Source of the DNA: Hyphomicrobiales bacterium
GTDB lineage: Bacteria > Pseudomonadota > Alphaproteobacteria > Rhizobiales > Rhizobiaceae
Assembly (NCBI GenBank): GCA_900472925.1
Contig: UCJU01000004.1
Location: 186,001-250,000 of the forward strand
Direction: 5' to 3'
Length of the DNA: 64,000 bases
In this document: positions 8,712-16,708 of the stretch, one piece after another
Layout of the letters: the number at the start of each line of letters is the position of its first letter
Position numbering within the stretch: the first letter of the stretch is position 1
Translations under genes and position numbers: made by a program
The notes under the pieces: model-generated
What the model saw: only the letters and a program-made list of their open reading frames with translations
Database searches by the model: none
What the model was told of the DNA's origin: nothing

Positions 8712-9061
8712 ACGGTAGCCTGACCCTGACGATGCTTGGGCTGATCTGCTTTTGTATCTTTGCGGAAACAGCGCGGGAAGTCTGCTTCAAATACGCAGCG
8801 GGTGACAGCACGCTGAAAGCGACCCTAATGAAACCCGTCACGTGGGCAGGCATTGTCTTCTGGGCGCTCGAACTGGCCAGTTGGACTGCGGTCTTGCAGA
8901 AAGTTCCGCTCTCGATCGCCTTTCCGCTGATGGCCTTGAGTTACGCAACGATCGTCATTGCAGGGGCAATCCTCTTCAAGGAACACATCAACATCAATCA
9001 CGGCTTTGGGGTGTTTCTCATCACCGCTGGCGTCGTCTGTGTGGGAGTTACAGGATTATGA
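8708..9061 (+). CDS. Small four-helix SMR/EamA-like membrane protein (operon gene 4)
   Basis: 117 residues with four predicted membrane helices (about 6-24, 38-56, 64-85, 95-115) and the motif LSIAFPLMALSYATIVIAG near helix 3. This is typical of small multidrug resistance/ArnE-ArnF-like proteins. The conserved helix-1 glutamate is present (FAETAREVCFK). Such proteins work as dimers, moving cations or flipping lipid-linked substrates. A second, different member closes the operon, suggesting a heterodimer. The start is the ATG overlapping the previous stop. Confidence 0.8.
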   Translation: MNGSLTLTMLGLICFCIFAETAREVCFKYAAGDSTLKATLMKPVTWAGIVFWALELASWTAVLQKVPLSIAFPLMALSYATIVIAGAILFKEHININHGFGVFLITAGVVCVGVTGL

Positions 9062-9930
9062 AAATCTTCGCACATACCAAATGGGATGCAGCCCCGGTTC
9101 TGGCAGCCGTGGCGCATCTGGCCTTCGACATTTTTCTGATCGCCGGTTTCCACAGTCGCCCACTGTGGGTGTCAGCAGTCTTGGGTTGCCTCTATGCCAT
9201 CTCGATCTCGTGGAACATCAACAGCATATCTCACAACTTCATTCACACGCCCTATTTCAAGCCGAGATGGATGAACTACGGCTTCAGCCTTCTGGAATCG
9301 ATAGCGATCGGATTTTCGCAGACCTATTATCACTGGATTCACATGCGCCATCATTCTGGCAACAGTGACAGACCGGATGAGAAGGGCGATACGGTCGACC
9401 TTCTGTCGATCTACCGACACGGTCGCAACGGAGAACCGGAAAACGTCTGGTCCTATACGTTTCTCAGCTTCTTCCGTGACGACATCGGAGACATCCACAA
9501 GGCTATCGGCAAGAACCGTCCGTTCGACGCAAAGTGGGGTCGTTTCGAACTCATTGCGTTTTTGGCCTTTGTCGGTGCCGCCTTGCTTTACGACTGGAAA
9601 GCAGTCCTGTTCTTCGTACCTTTCTACTACCTCGGAAACTGCCTGTCTTCTCTGAACGGTTATTACGAACATCTGCATGGCGATCCTGACCTGCCCATTG
9701 CCTGGGGCGTCAGCAGTCACAAGCCGTTCTACAACTGGCTTTGGTTTGGCAACGGCTTTCACGCAGAGCACCACTATCGTCCCAAAACCCATTGGACAAA
9801 ACTGAGCAAGCTGCATGAGCAGATTAGCGAGGAACAGGAAAAAGCGGGTGTTCACGTCATCAGCACCTGTCACGCACTCGGCTTCATGGCCAAGGAAAAT
9901 CGTGAGTTGGAGCTGAATCGTGACATCTGA
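9058..9930 (+). CDS. Membrane fatty-acid desaturase/hydroxylase family (operon gene 5)
   Basis: A 290-residue integral membrane di-iron enzyme. It carries three histidine boxes: HNFIH, HMRHH and HAEHHYRP, together supplying eight histidines. There are about four membrane spans around them. The family uses O2 to desaturate or hydroxylate acyl chains or hydrocarbons. The ATG at 9058 overlaps the previous TGA, fixing the start. It lies between a flippase-like protein and a hydrolase, which points to a lipid or acylated substrate for the operon. Whether it makes a double bond or a hydroxyl group cannot be told from sequence. Confidence 0.85.
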   Translation: MKIFAHTKWDAAPVLAAVAHLAFDIFLIAGFHSRPLWVSAVLGCLYAISISWNINSISHNFIHTPYFKPRWMNYGFSLLESIAIGFSQTYYHWIHMRHHSGNSDRPDEKGDTVDLLSIYRHGRNGEPENVWSYTFLSFFRDDIGDIHKAIGKNRPFDAKWGRFELIAFLAFVGAALLYDWKAVLFFVPFYYLGNCLSSLNGYYEHLHGDPDLPIAWGVSSHKPFYNWLWFGNGFHAEHHYRPKTHWTKLSKLHEQISEEQEKAGVHVISTCHALGFMAKENRELELNRDI

Positions 9931-10735
9931 CGTTTTGAGCTTCTATCTCGAGGGGACCAACGGAAAGGGCGTGGTTCTCGTTCATGGCCTCACCGGTGCA
10001 CCGGCGGAAATGAAGTTGGTTGCACGGCAGCTCAATCGCCGTGGCTACAGCGTTTACGCACCCCTTCTGGCGGGACACGGCTCGGATGTTGACGCTCTGC
10101 GTCGTTCAAGCTGGGGGAACTGGCTAGACAGCCTACTTGAGGCAGCGGCGCTGTTGGCGGAACGTACGCAGGAGGTCTTTGCGGCAGGCATCTGCGTCGG
10201 TGGCAAGCTTTCCATTCTGGCGGCGGATGCGCAGCCTGATATGATCAGGGCCGCCGCGGTCTATTCTCCCTGCTTCGGCTACGATGGCTGGAATGTACCG
10301 TTCTATTACCCACTTCTCTCTCATCATATCGACTGGCTTTCGCGCGTTCCCTTTCTGGATCGACTGAGTTTCAGTGAAACGCCATCCATGGGGATCAAGG
10401 ACCCGCGTATGCGCCGGATGATAGAGGGTATGGCAGGAGAGGGTATTCTCGAAAGGTTTCCGGGAAAGGGACTGGTCGAGATGCACAGGTTGGGCAAAGC
10501 CTTGAAACTCAGGCTGCCGGACATTCAAACACCGACACTGATTGTCCACTCGGTAGAAGACGATCTCAGCCATTCCAGACACGCGCACTATATCAACGAC
10601 AATATCGGCGGATCACATGAGCTGAGATGGATCGAAGACAGTTATCACATGATCCATGTGGACCGGCATCACCGTCAGGTCGCAGATTTCACAGCAGATT
10701 TTTTTGAGGCTCAAAATGTTGCATCTTGTGCATAA
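9920..10735 (+). CDS. Alpha/beta hydrolase with cysteine nucleophile (operon gene 6)
   Basis: A 271-residue cytosolic alpha/beta hydrolase resembling Est30-type carboxylesterases and monoglyceride lipases (VLVHGLTGAPAEM, then LAGHGSD). The nucleophile elbow reads GICVGG, with C92 where the serine of GxSxG is expected. The acid appears in SVEDDLSHS and the histidine in SYHMIHVDRHH. A Cys-His-Asp triad is used by dienelactone hydrolases but is unusual here. It may act as a thioesterase, acyltransferase or slow hydrolase. It overlaps the desaturase gene by 11 bp and the next gene by 20 bp, so expression is strongly coupled. Confidence 0.8.
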   Translation: MTSDVLSFYLEGTNGKGVVLVHGLTGAPAEMKLVARQLNRRGYSVYAPLLAGHGSDVDALRRSSWGNWLDSLLEAAALLAERTQEVFAAGICVGGKLSILAADAQPDMIRAAAVYSPCFGYDGWNVPFYYPLLSHHIDWLSRVPFLDRLSFSETPSMGIKDPRMRRMIEGMAGEGILERFPGKGLVEMHRLGKALKLRLPDIQTPTLIVHSVEDDLSHSRHAHYINDNIGGSHELRWIEDSYHMIHVDRHHRQVADFTADFFEAQNVASCA

Positions 10736-11861
10736 TCCGATCGCGGTAGGTATGGGAGAGGTGGCGGCCCGTATCAGCAAGACCATCCTCGATATCGACC
10801 CTGCCGCTTGGAACATCTGCTTCCCCGGATATGTCGAAGACTACGACTGCTTGCTGGCGATAGAGGAAGCCGGTCTTTCTGGCTTTGAGTGGCGCTACGT
10901 CACGCTTGTCGAGAACGGCAGAATTTTGGCTGCCATGCCCTTTTTCATATGCCCCTACATGCTGGACACAACGCTGGAAGATGGGCTGGTTCGCAGGACC
11001 GTGCGTCGGATGCGGCAGCAGTTTCCGCGATTTCTGACATTGCGGCTCGCATGTCTGGGATCCCCCTGTACGGAAAGCGCGGCCATCGGATTTCATCCCG
11101 ATGTTGCAGCCAGTCAGCGGTCGTCGCTGTTCGGCCTGCTCTTGGATGCTTTCGAAGCATCGGCGGCTGATGAAACGTGTCCGTTGATGGCGCTCAAGGA
11201 TGTGCCAAAGACCACGCCAGCCGCGCTGATCGATATACTCTCCAAACGGCACTATGCCGCGCTCGGCAGCTTGCCGACGGCTGCGCTCGACATCGACTTT
11301 GAAACCGTGGAAGAATACCTTGAAGGTCTGTCCGCCAGCACGCGCAAGGATATGCGACGCAAGCTGAAATCATTTGAAAAAGTGCGGATCGAGACCCGAA
11401 CCAATTTTGCCGACCTTTTGCCGCAGGTAATGGCGCTGTATCACGACACGCGCAACCGCAGCGAATGGCAATTCGAGGAGCTGACGGAGGCCTATTTTTC
11501 TGGCGTCCTCTCCCGCATGGAGGGGCGTGCCTTCTGCACATTCTACTTCGTCGACGATACACTCATGGCCGCCAATCTGCTGGTTCATGACAAAGACACG
11601 CTGATCGACAAGTTCTTTTGTATGGATGGAGATGCGGGCCGTCCCTATAATCTCTATTTCCTCAGCTGGTTCACCAATCTGCGTCATTGCATTGACCATG
11701 GCTTTACCACGTATCAGAGCGGACAGGCCTACTATGAAAACAAGGTGCGGCTGGGCAGCACGCTTACGGCCAATACCATGTATTTCCGGCATCGGAACCC
11801 CGCCATACAGACGTTGCTACGGATGGTATCGCCACTGTTTTCCACCGACGAGGCTCAATAA
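10716..11861 (+). CDS. GNAT-fold acyltransferase, FemAB/Acetyltransf_6-like (operon gene 7)
   Basis: 381 residues. The second half (about 185-340) has the GNAT arrangement of the FemAB-like group once called peptidoglycan-related: SASTRKDMRRKLKSFEKV, then a strand-helix pattern ending YQSGQAYYENKVRLGS. No signal peptide or membrane span is evident. These enzymes transfer acyl or aminoacyl groups to amines. In this operon it could acylate the amine made by the aminotransferase. ATG 10716 was chosen because upstream in-frame codons lie deep inside the hydrolase gene. It has an overlapping junction (TAATG) with the last gene. Confidence 0.75.
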   Translation: MLHLVHNPIAVGMGEVAARISKTILDIDPAAWNICFPGYVEDYDCLLAIEEAGLSGFEWRYVTLVENGRILAAMPFFICPYMLDTTLEDGLVRRTVRRMRQQFPRFLTLRLACLGSPCTESAAIGFHPDVAASQRSSLFGLLLDAFEASAADETCPLMALKDVPKTTPAALIDILSKRHYAALGSLPTAALDIDFETVEEYLEGLSASTRKDMRRKLKSFEKVRIETRTNFADLLPQVMALYHDTRNRSEWQFEELTEAYFSGVLSRMEGRAFCTFYFVDDTLMAANLLVHDKDTLIDKFFCMDGDAGRPYNLYFLSWFTNLRHCIDHGFTTYQSGQAYYENKVRLGSTLTANTMYFRHRNPAIQTLLRMVSPLFSTDEAQ

Positions 11862-12259
11862 TGAGCCCCATGCGTCTGTCCTGGTTCGCGGTGCCGTTGT
11901 TGAACACGCTGTTTCAGATTTTCATCAAGCGCGGCGCTGAAGATATCGACGGAAAAGGCGCCACACTGTCATGGTTGAGCAGCGCCCTCCATAATCCCTG
12001 GGTGCTTGCCGCCATTACGGTAGAGATCACCTGCTTCTTCCTCTGGATGAAAATTCTGGCGGAACTCGATCTTAGCAGAGCGTTTCCCCTCTCGGCCGTC
12101 AGCTATGTTCTTGTCATTGCCAGCGGATGGTTGATCTTCGGAGAGCCTGTCGTGCCTCTTCAAATCATTGGAAGCATGCTCATTTTGGCGGGCGTCTGGT
12201 TGATTGCTGTTGCCAAAGACGACCGCAAGGCCAGTGAGGCAGCTCCAAAGCTGATATGA
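11861..12259 (+). CDS. Second SMR/EamA-like membrane protein (operon gene 8)
   Basis: 132 residues with four hydrophobic helices; the third contains LSRAFPLSAVSYVLVIASGW, matching the corresponding stretch of operon gene 4 (LSIAFPLMALSY). The helix-1 glutamate of classical SMR pumps is absent; the equivalent region is FQIFIKRGAED. Such split pairs, one with and one without the acidic residue, are known for heterodimeric SMR systems and for ArnE/ArnF undecaprenyl-aminoarabinose flippases. The start overlaps the preceding stop. It is the last gene before a convergent gene. Confidence 0.78.
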   Translation: MSPMRLSWFAVPLLNTLFQIFIKRGAEDIDGKGATLSWLSSALHNPWVLAAITVEITCFFLWMKILAELDLSRAFPLSAVSYVLVIASGWLIFGEPVVPLQIIGSMLILAGVWLIAVAKDDRKASEAAPKLI

Positions 12260-12340
12260 GAATATTGGCGTGATCCAGTGGTAGATTGCCGAGCGCAACG
12301 AACCCCAGAGTGAACGATACTGCGTATCAAGCCCTGTAGG

Positions 12341-13171
12341 TCAAAAACTGATTTGAAACGATCGTGTGAGTGAAAAACCGATCGTATTCTGATCGGGCGA
12401 ACCAAAAACGCTGGTGACAGGACTTGCGGCAGCGTCATTCACAAGCCGGTCGTATTTGTAGTAGATCTGCGCGCTCCAGACAGGAGAAAAGGCATATGTT
12501 GCTGCTACTGCCACGCCGACGGACTTCAATCCGGCATTGGCGTCGAAAGCATCGAGTTGGCCATTCGTTGCCGCTTCACTCGATGTAATGCCGAAGTTCC
12601 TGCTCATATAGGTTGTATTCGCGAGAGACGCGCGGCCGCCGACGGATAGTACAAGCTTGTCGTCCACGGGGACAAACCAGTCAGCCGCGAGGTCTGCAAC
12701 AAGGCCATCGCCGCCCCAAAGTGCCTGACGCGTTTCGACACGTAGACGCAAGTTTCTTTCGATCGGCCAATATTGTGCGAAGGCGCCAGCATCGATTGTC
12801 CAGTCGACTGTCTGCAAACCCTTCAGACGTCGGTCATCCGCTGTTGATCGACCCGTGCGAAACCCTGCGACGGGACCGAATTCCACACCCCCAATGTCTA
12901 ACACAGTAAAATCGATATTGTCGTCTGGCGCACTATAGTCTGCGACCTCTCCAAGGCGGCGGACATCAAAGGAGGGGACAAAGTTGAACGAACCGCGACT
13001 GGCTCCCTGATAGGAGGGGCCGTACTCGGTTGAGCCCCCTATCGTGATGATCCAGTCGTTGGGGGTGTCTTGCGACGTGGTTTGCGCAAAAGCCTGGTGG
13101 GATGACATCATCACGATGAGCAGGGAACATGCTCTGGAATACCAAGCCCACCAGCATCCCAAAGAATTCAT
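12341..13171 (-). CDS. MipA/OmpV family outer-membrane protein
   Basis: 276 residues with an N-terminal signal peptide (hydrophobic core LLIVMMSSHQAFA, cleavage before QTT), then alternating beta-strand sequence and a C-terminal phenylalanine (SFQISF), as expected for an outer-membrane barrel. MipA/OmpV proteins are small porin-like barrels or scaffolds for murein enzymes. I placed the start at 13171 (MNSLGCWW), since the longer version puts a charged 22-residue segment before the signal peptide. It is convergent with the preceding operon and probably separately transcribed. Confidence 0.85.
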   Translation of the reverse strand: MNSLGCWWAWYSRACSLLIVMMSSHQAFAQTTSQDTPNDWIITIGGSTEYGPSYQGASRGSFNFVPSFDVRRLGEVADYSAPDDNIDFTVLDIGGVEFGPVAGFRTGRSTADDRRLKGLQTVDWTIDAGAFAQYWPIERNLRLRVETRQALWGGDGLVADLAADWFVPVDDKLVLSVGGRASLANTTYMSRNFGITSSEAATNGQLDAFDANAGLKSVGVAVAATYAFSPVWSAQIYYKYDRLVNDAAASPVTSVFGSPDQNTIGFSLTRSFQISF

Positions 13172-13285
13172 ATAATCTGCCCACTGTATGGTCTCACGAT
13201 GGAGCTTTGCCGTTTTCCGGTGTCGGCGCAAGGGCATTCATCAGCTTGGTACGGCATCTCCAGCGATTTATGATGCGACGTTGGC

Positions 13286-14203
13286 TTACGCCTTTCCGAC
13301 AGACATGAGAGACGCACGCAAGCGTCCATTTGCGAAATCCAAGAAACGCCTGGTTTTCTGGGGAAGCTGTGGCAGGGGCGCGTGCAGTATGTGCACGGGT
13401 AAGGGCTCGCCCTCGAATGCAGCGAGAAGCAGCTGCAACCTGCCAGCACTGAGGGCCGCAGCCGCTTGATAGTGCAAAAGCCGCACGACGCCCAACGCCG
13501 CCTCAGCCGCATCGACCGCCGCTTCCGTGCTCGGGACGCGCAATCGAACTTGGCCCTCAGGCCAATCGCTTTGGCCTTTCCGCACCTCGTGTGTCGCGTT
13601 TGGTGTTGGCAATGTCAGTTTTATGGAAGGCAGGGATTTCAGATCATCCGGGTGTTCAATCTTGGTATGACGATCAAGAAGTGCTGGACTGGCAACCACC
13701 ACGGTTCGCATTGTGCCCAGACGCGTAGCGACCAGATTGCTGTCCGGCAAAGCTCCGATACGAACCGCGATGTCGGCCGCACCCGCTGCAAGATCGACAT
13801 TGCTGTCACTCAGTTGCAGATCGATCGTTATTCCTTCGTAAAGCTGCAGAAAGTCCCTGACGATCGGCAGGACGTGGAGGCGGCCAAACATGCGCGGTGC
13901 GCTTACGACCAGCCGTCCGGTCGGCTCTTGAAATTCCCCCGCAGCCTCTCGCTCAACCTCGCTCACTTGCGTGATGATCTGGCGTGCGCCTGCAAGATAT
14001 CGTTGTCCGGCATCCGTCAATGACAGCGTCCGGGTCGAGCGAACGAGAAGTGCGGCGCCCAGATGCTGTTCGAGCTGTCCGATTTTTCGGGTGAGTGTCG
14101 CAACCGGTACGCCCCGCTTTTTCGCGGCGGCCGAAAAGCTGCCTTCATCCAGAGTGTCGATCAACAGCGACATGGCTTCCAACCGGTCCATCCAGTTCCT
14201 CAC
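13286..14203 (-). CDS. LysR-family transcriptional regulator
   Basis: 305 residues with the N-terminal helix-turn-helix (GSFSAAAKKRGVPVATLTRK) and a LysR substrate-binding domain. It belongs to the large group with MDRLEAM-type N-termini that usually regulate a divergent oxidoreductase. Here the divergent neighbour, 105 bp away, is the PNPOx-like protein, its most likely target. Effector unknown. Confidence 0.9.
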   Translation of the reverse strand: MRNWMDRLEAMSLLIDTLDEGSFSAAAKKRGVPVATLTRKIGQLEQHLGAALLVRSTRTLSLTDAGQRYLAGARQIITQVSEVEREAAGEFQEPTGRLVVSAPRMFGRLHVLPIVRDFLQLYEGITIDLQLSDSNVDLAAGAADIAVRIGALPDSNLVATRLGTMRTVVVASPALLDRHTKIEHPDDLKSLPSIKLTLPTPNATHEVRKGQSDWPEGQVRLRVPSTEAAVDAAEAALGVVRLLHYQAAAALSAGRLQLLLAAFEGEPLPVHILHAPLPQLPQKTRRFLDFANGRLRASLMSVGKA

Positions 14204-14308
14204 TTTTTGAGCAGATGTTACCCGAAATCTACTGATTATCCAGTTCTGTCGCAGGCATTATGTTCGGTTTTGACGGTGACATGCACACGATCAACTTAGG
14301 AGACGGCG

Positions 14309-14992
14309 ATGACCTACGGATTTCTGGATGTAGCGGTGACGCCCGCCGTGCGTAAGGTGCAGCAGCAACTTGGTGTCGCACCGATGTGGGAAAATTTCCG
14401 TGGGCACCGGGAGTTCGACCGCTTTACCGATCAGGAGATGAGTTTCATCGCCGATCGAGACAGCTTCTACATGGCGACGACGTCCGAGACCGGATGGCCC
14501 TACATCCAGCATCGAGGTGGAGCCAAGGGCTTTCTAAAAGTTCTCGATGATCAGACTCTGGCTTTTGCCGATTACCGTGGCAACTTTCAATATATCAGCG
14601 TGGGAAATCTGTCGGCAAACGACAAGGCATGCCTCTTCCTCATGGATTACACGCGCCGTGCCCGCCTGAAAATCTATGTCCATGCCGAGACCGTTCCTCT
14701 GGATGCGGACCCTGCCTTGACAACCACGGTTCTCGAGGGAGCGACCGGAAAGGCCGAGCGTATTGTGCGGCTTCGGTTGCAGAACTTCGATTGGAATTGC
14801 CCTCAGCACATCGTGCCGCGCTACACGCAGGAAGAGGTCGAAACTGGCCTGCGCCCTGTGCGCGCCCGGCTCGTGGAGTTGGAGGCGGAGAATGCCACGC
14901 TGCGTGAACAGCTTGCGCAGGCATCGTCACAGACGAAAACAGGAGATAGTCACGACGGTGAGTTACAAAAGCATAACAGGCCTGTGAGGTGA
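14309..14992 (+). CDS. Pyridoxamine 5'-phosphate oxidase family flavin-binding protein
   Basis: 227 residues with the split-barrel flavin fold: MSFIADRDSFYMATTSETGW, then IQHRGGAKGFLKVLDD and FADYRGNFQYISVGNL. Family members bind FMN, F420 or haem and reduce small molecules; few are true PNPOx enzymes. The C-terminal 40 residues (LVELEAENATLREQLAQ) form a short coiled coil. The start ATG 14309 follows GGAGAC. Divergent from a LysR regulator. Confidence 0.83.
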   Translation: MTYGFLDVAVTPAVRKVQQQLGVAPMWENFRGHREFDRFTDQEMSFIADRDSFYMATTSETGWPYIQHRGGAKGFLKVLDDQTLAFADYRGNFQYISVGNLSANDKACLFLMDYTRRARLKIYVHAETVPLDADPALTTTVLEGATGKAERIVRLRLQNFDWNCPQHIVPRYTQEEVETGLRPVRARLVELEAENATLREQLAQASSQTKTGDSHDGELQKHNRPVR

Positions 14993-15001
14993 AGATGCTC
15001 T

Positions 15002-15034
15002 AACCGGGAGGCGGGCGCATGTTATGCCCCGGTT
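15002..15034 (+). terminator. Nested hairpin after the PNPOx-like gene
   Basis: AACCGGG (15002-15008) pairs with CCCGGTT (15028-15034), enclosing a second hairpin GGGC-GCAT/ATGC-CCC around 15013-15030. The structures are mutually exclusive. No clear T-run follows, so it may act as an mRNA-stabilising or weak terminator structure between convergent genes. Confidence 0.4.
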
Positions 15035-15103
15035 CTGCGATCCGGCATTTATGCCAGCCGGAGCCGAAGCCTACAAACGCGACCTGCCCAACGCGCCATA
15101 ACC

Positions 15104-15415
15104 TCAACTTTGCCCATTGGGTGCCGTTAGCACGGCATCCAACAGACCTGGAAAACGCTCGTCCATCTCTTTACGGCGCAGTTCGTTCAGATGTGCTGGT
15201 CCATCCGTACGTGTGAAAACCAGACCACCCTCTCTCAGGACTTTAAAGTGGTGGGACATGCTGGACTTGGGCCTGCCACCATCCAGGGCGGAACAGGTGG
15301 CCTGTCCCTCATTTGCCAGCTGACGTACGACTGCCAGCCGGACAGGATCGCTCAGCGCATAGAGCACTTGGGTAAGGGTCACGTCTTCAAGATCGGGATG
15401 TGGAATGGCGCGCAT
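15104..15415 (-). CDS. ArsR-family transcriptional regulator
   Basis: 103 residues, a winged helix with LYALSDPVRLAVVRQLANEG and the recognition segment KSSMSHHFKVLREGGLV. No metal-binding ELCVCDL-type motif is present; a lone cysteine (ATCSAL) could be redox-active. ATG 15415 is preferred over ATG 15430 because AGGTGGGG lies just ahead of it. It is divergent from the Old Yellow Enzyme gene and most likely represses it through the palindrome at 15451-15466. Confidence 0.88.
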   Translation of the reverse strand: MRAIPHPDLEDVTLTQVLYALSDPVRLAVVRQLANEGQATCSALDGGRPKSSMSHHFKVLREGGLVFTRTDGPAHLNELRRKEMDERFPGLLDAVLTAPNGQS

Positions 15416-15450
15416 GACCCCACCTAGCATGTGACACTATTATTTGGTAG

Positions 15451-15466
15451 TTCGATTGTAATCGAA
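15451..15466. promoter_or_regulatory. ArsR operator candidate
   Basis: TTCGATT (15451-15457) GT AATCGAA (15460-15466) is a perfect 7-bp inverted repeat between the divergent ArsR and OYE genes, with a further TCGAA half-site at 15470-15474. It is the right size and place for an ArsR dimer. Confidence 0.6.
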
Positions 15467-15513
15467 ATATCGAAGAATTATATGAATATTGCTGATTATC
15501 ATTTGGAGCTTTC

Positions 15514-16605
15514 ATGTCATCCCTATTTACCCCTTTCACTCTCAAAGACGTCACGCTGCGAAATCGTATCGTGGTCTCGCCGATGTGCCAGTATTCTGCC
15601 GAGGACGGTGTCATCAATGATTGGCATCATGTCCATCTGGCCGGGCTCGCACGCGGTGGTGCAGGCCTGGTGGTTGCCGAGGCGACGGCTGTATCACCGG
15701 AAGGTCGTATCACGCCCGGATGCGCAGGTATCTGGAACGACGAGCAGATCGAGCCTTGGAAAAAGGCGGTGAATTCTATGAAAGCTGCCGGTGCCGTTCC
15801 CGGGATTCAGATCGGACATGCCGGACGCAAGGCGAGCGCGAACCGTCCATGGGAAGGCGACGACCATATCGCCGCGTCTGATCCGCGTGGCTGGGAAACA
15901 CTGGCACCTTCAGTCGTTGCCTTCGGAGGAAACCTGGGCAAGGTACCGCAGGCCATGACGCTTGCCGATATCGAGCGGGTCAAGGCAGACTTCGTCGCTG
16001 CTGCGAAGCGGGCGCTGGCGGCTGGCTTCGAGTGGCTTGAGCTTCACTTTGCTCACGGTTATCTCGGACAGAGCTTCTTCTCGACATGGTCTAACAAGCG
16101 CACGGACGCCTATGGCGGTGACTTGGACGGTAGAGCTAGATTTCTGCTCGAAACCTTGGCTGCCGTTCGTGAGGTTTGGCCTGAACACCTTCCGCTTGCC
16201 GCCCGCTTTGGCGTGACCGAGTTCGACGGTTCAGACGATCTGGAAGAAGGGATCGAGATGGTTCGCCGCTTTAAGGCTGGCGGGCTCGACATTATCGATG
16301 TCAGCATTGGTTTCTCCACACCGACCGCGAATATTCCATGGGGTCCCGCCTTCATGGCGCCTATTGCCCAGAGGGTGCGCCGCGAAGCCGGACTTCCAGC
16401 AACGACGAGCTGGTTCATCAGCGAGGCAAAGCAGGCGGATGCACTGATCGCCGATGACTTTGTGGATATGGTTTCTCTCGGTCGCCCGCTGCTTGCCAAC
16501 AGCCATTGGCCATATCAGGCGGCGCTCGAACTCGGTGTCGATAAGCCCTCTTGGACACTGCCTGCACCATACGCTCACTGGCTCGAGCGCTATAGAACCG
16601 CCTGA
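15514..16605 (+). CDS. NADH:flavin oxidoreductase, Old Yellow Enzyme (YqjM-like)
   Basis: 363 residues, a cytosolic FMN TIM-barrel ene-reductase. VSPMCQYSAEDG has the cysteine that marks the thermophilic-like/YqjM class, IGHAGRKAS contacts the flavin, and LHFAHGYL supplies the substrate-binding histidine pair. Such enzymes reduce activated C=C bonds (enones, quinones, nitro compounds) with NAD(P)H. The start ATG 15514 follows GGAG (15506-15509). Regulation by the divergent ArsR protein suggests induction by electrophiles. Confidence 0.92.
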   Translation: MSSLFTPFTLKDVTLRNRIVVSPMCQYSAEDGVINDWHHVHLAGLARGGAGLVVAEATAVSPEGRITPGCAGIWNDEQIEPWKKAVNSMKAAGAVPGIQIGHAGRKASANRPWEGDDHIAASDPRGWETLAPSVVAFGGNLGKVPQAMTLADIERVKADFVAAAKRALAAGFEWLELHFAHGYLGQSFFSTWSNKRTDAYGGDLDGRARFLLETLAAVREVWPEHLPLAARFGVTEFDGSDDLEEGIEMVRRFKAGGLDIIDVSIGFSTPTANIPWGPAFMAPIAQRVRREAGLPATTSWFISEAKQADALIADDFVDMVSLGRPLLANSHWPYQAALELGVDKPSWTLPAPYAHWLERYRTA

Positions 16606-16631
16606 GTTTTAAGAATTCGTCGCCCACATTT

Positions 16632-16660
16632 GGCCACCGCTATTGAAAACCGCGGTGGCC
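16632..16660. terminator. Hairpin between convergent genes
   Basis: GGCCACCGC (16632-16640) and GCGGTGGCC (16652-16660) form a perfect 9-bp stem with an 11-nt loop between the convergent OYE and EthD-like genes. The T-tract is weak on both strands. Confidence 0.55.
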
Positions 16661-16708
16661 GAAGATTCAAAATCTGAGTCAATGCCGCCGCATTCTAAAA
16701 CGCCACGA

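Noticed and set aside
8842..9057. Longer desaturase start
   Set aside because: The extra 72 codons lie within the SMR-like gene; ATG 9058 forms the same ATGA junction seen elsewhere in the operon.
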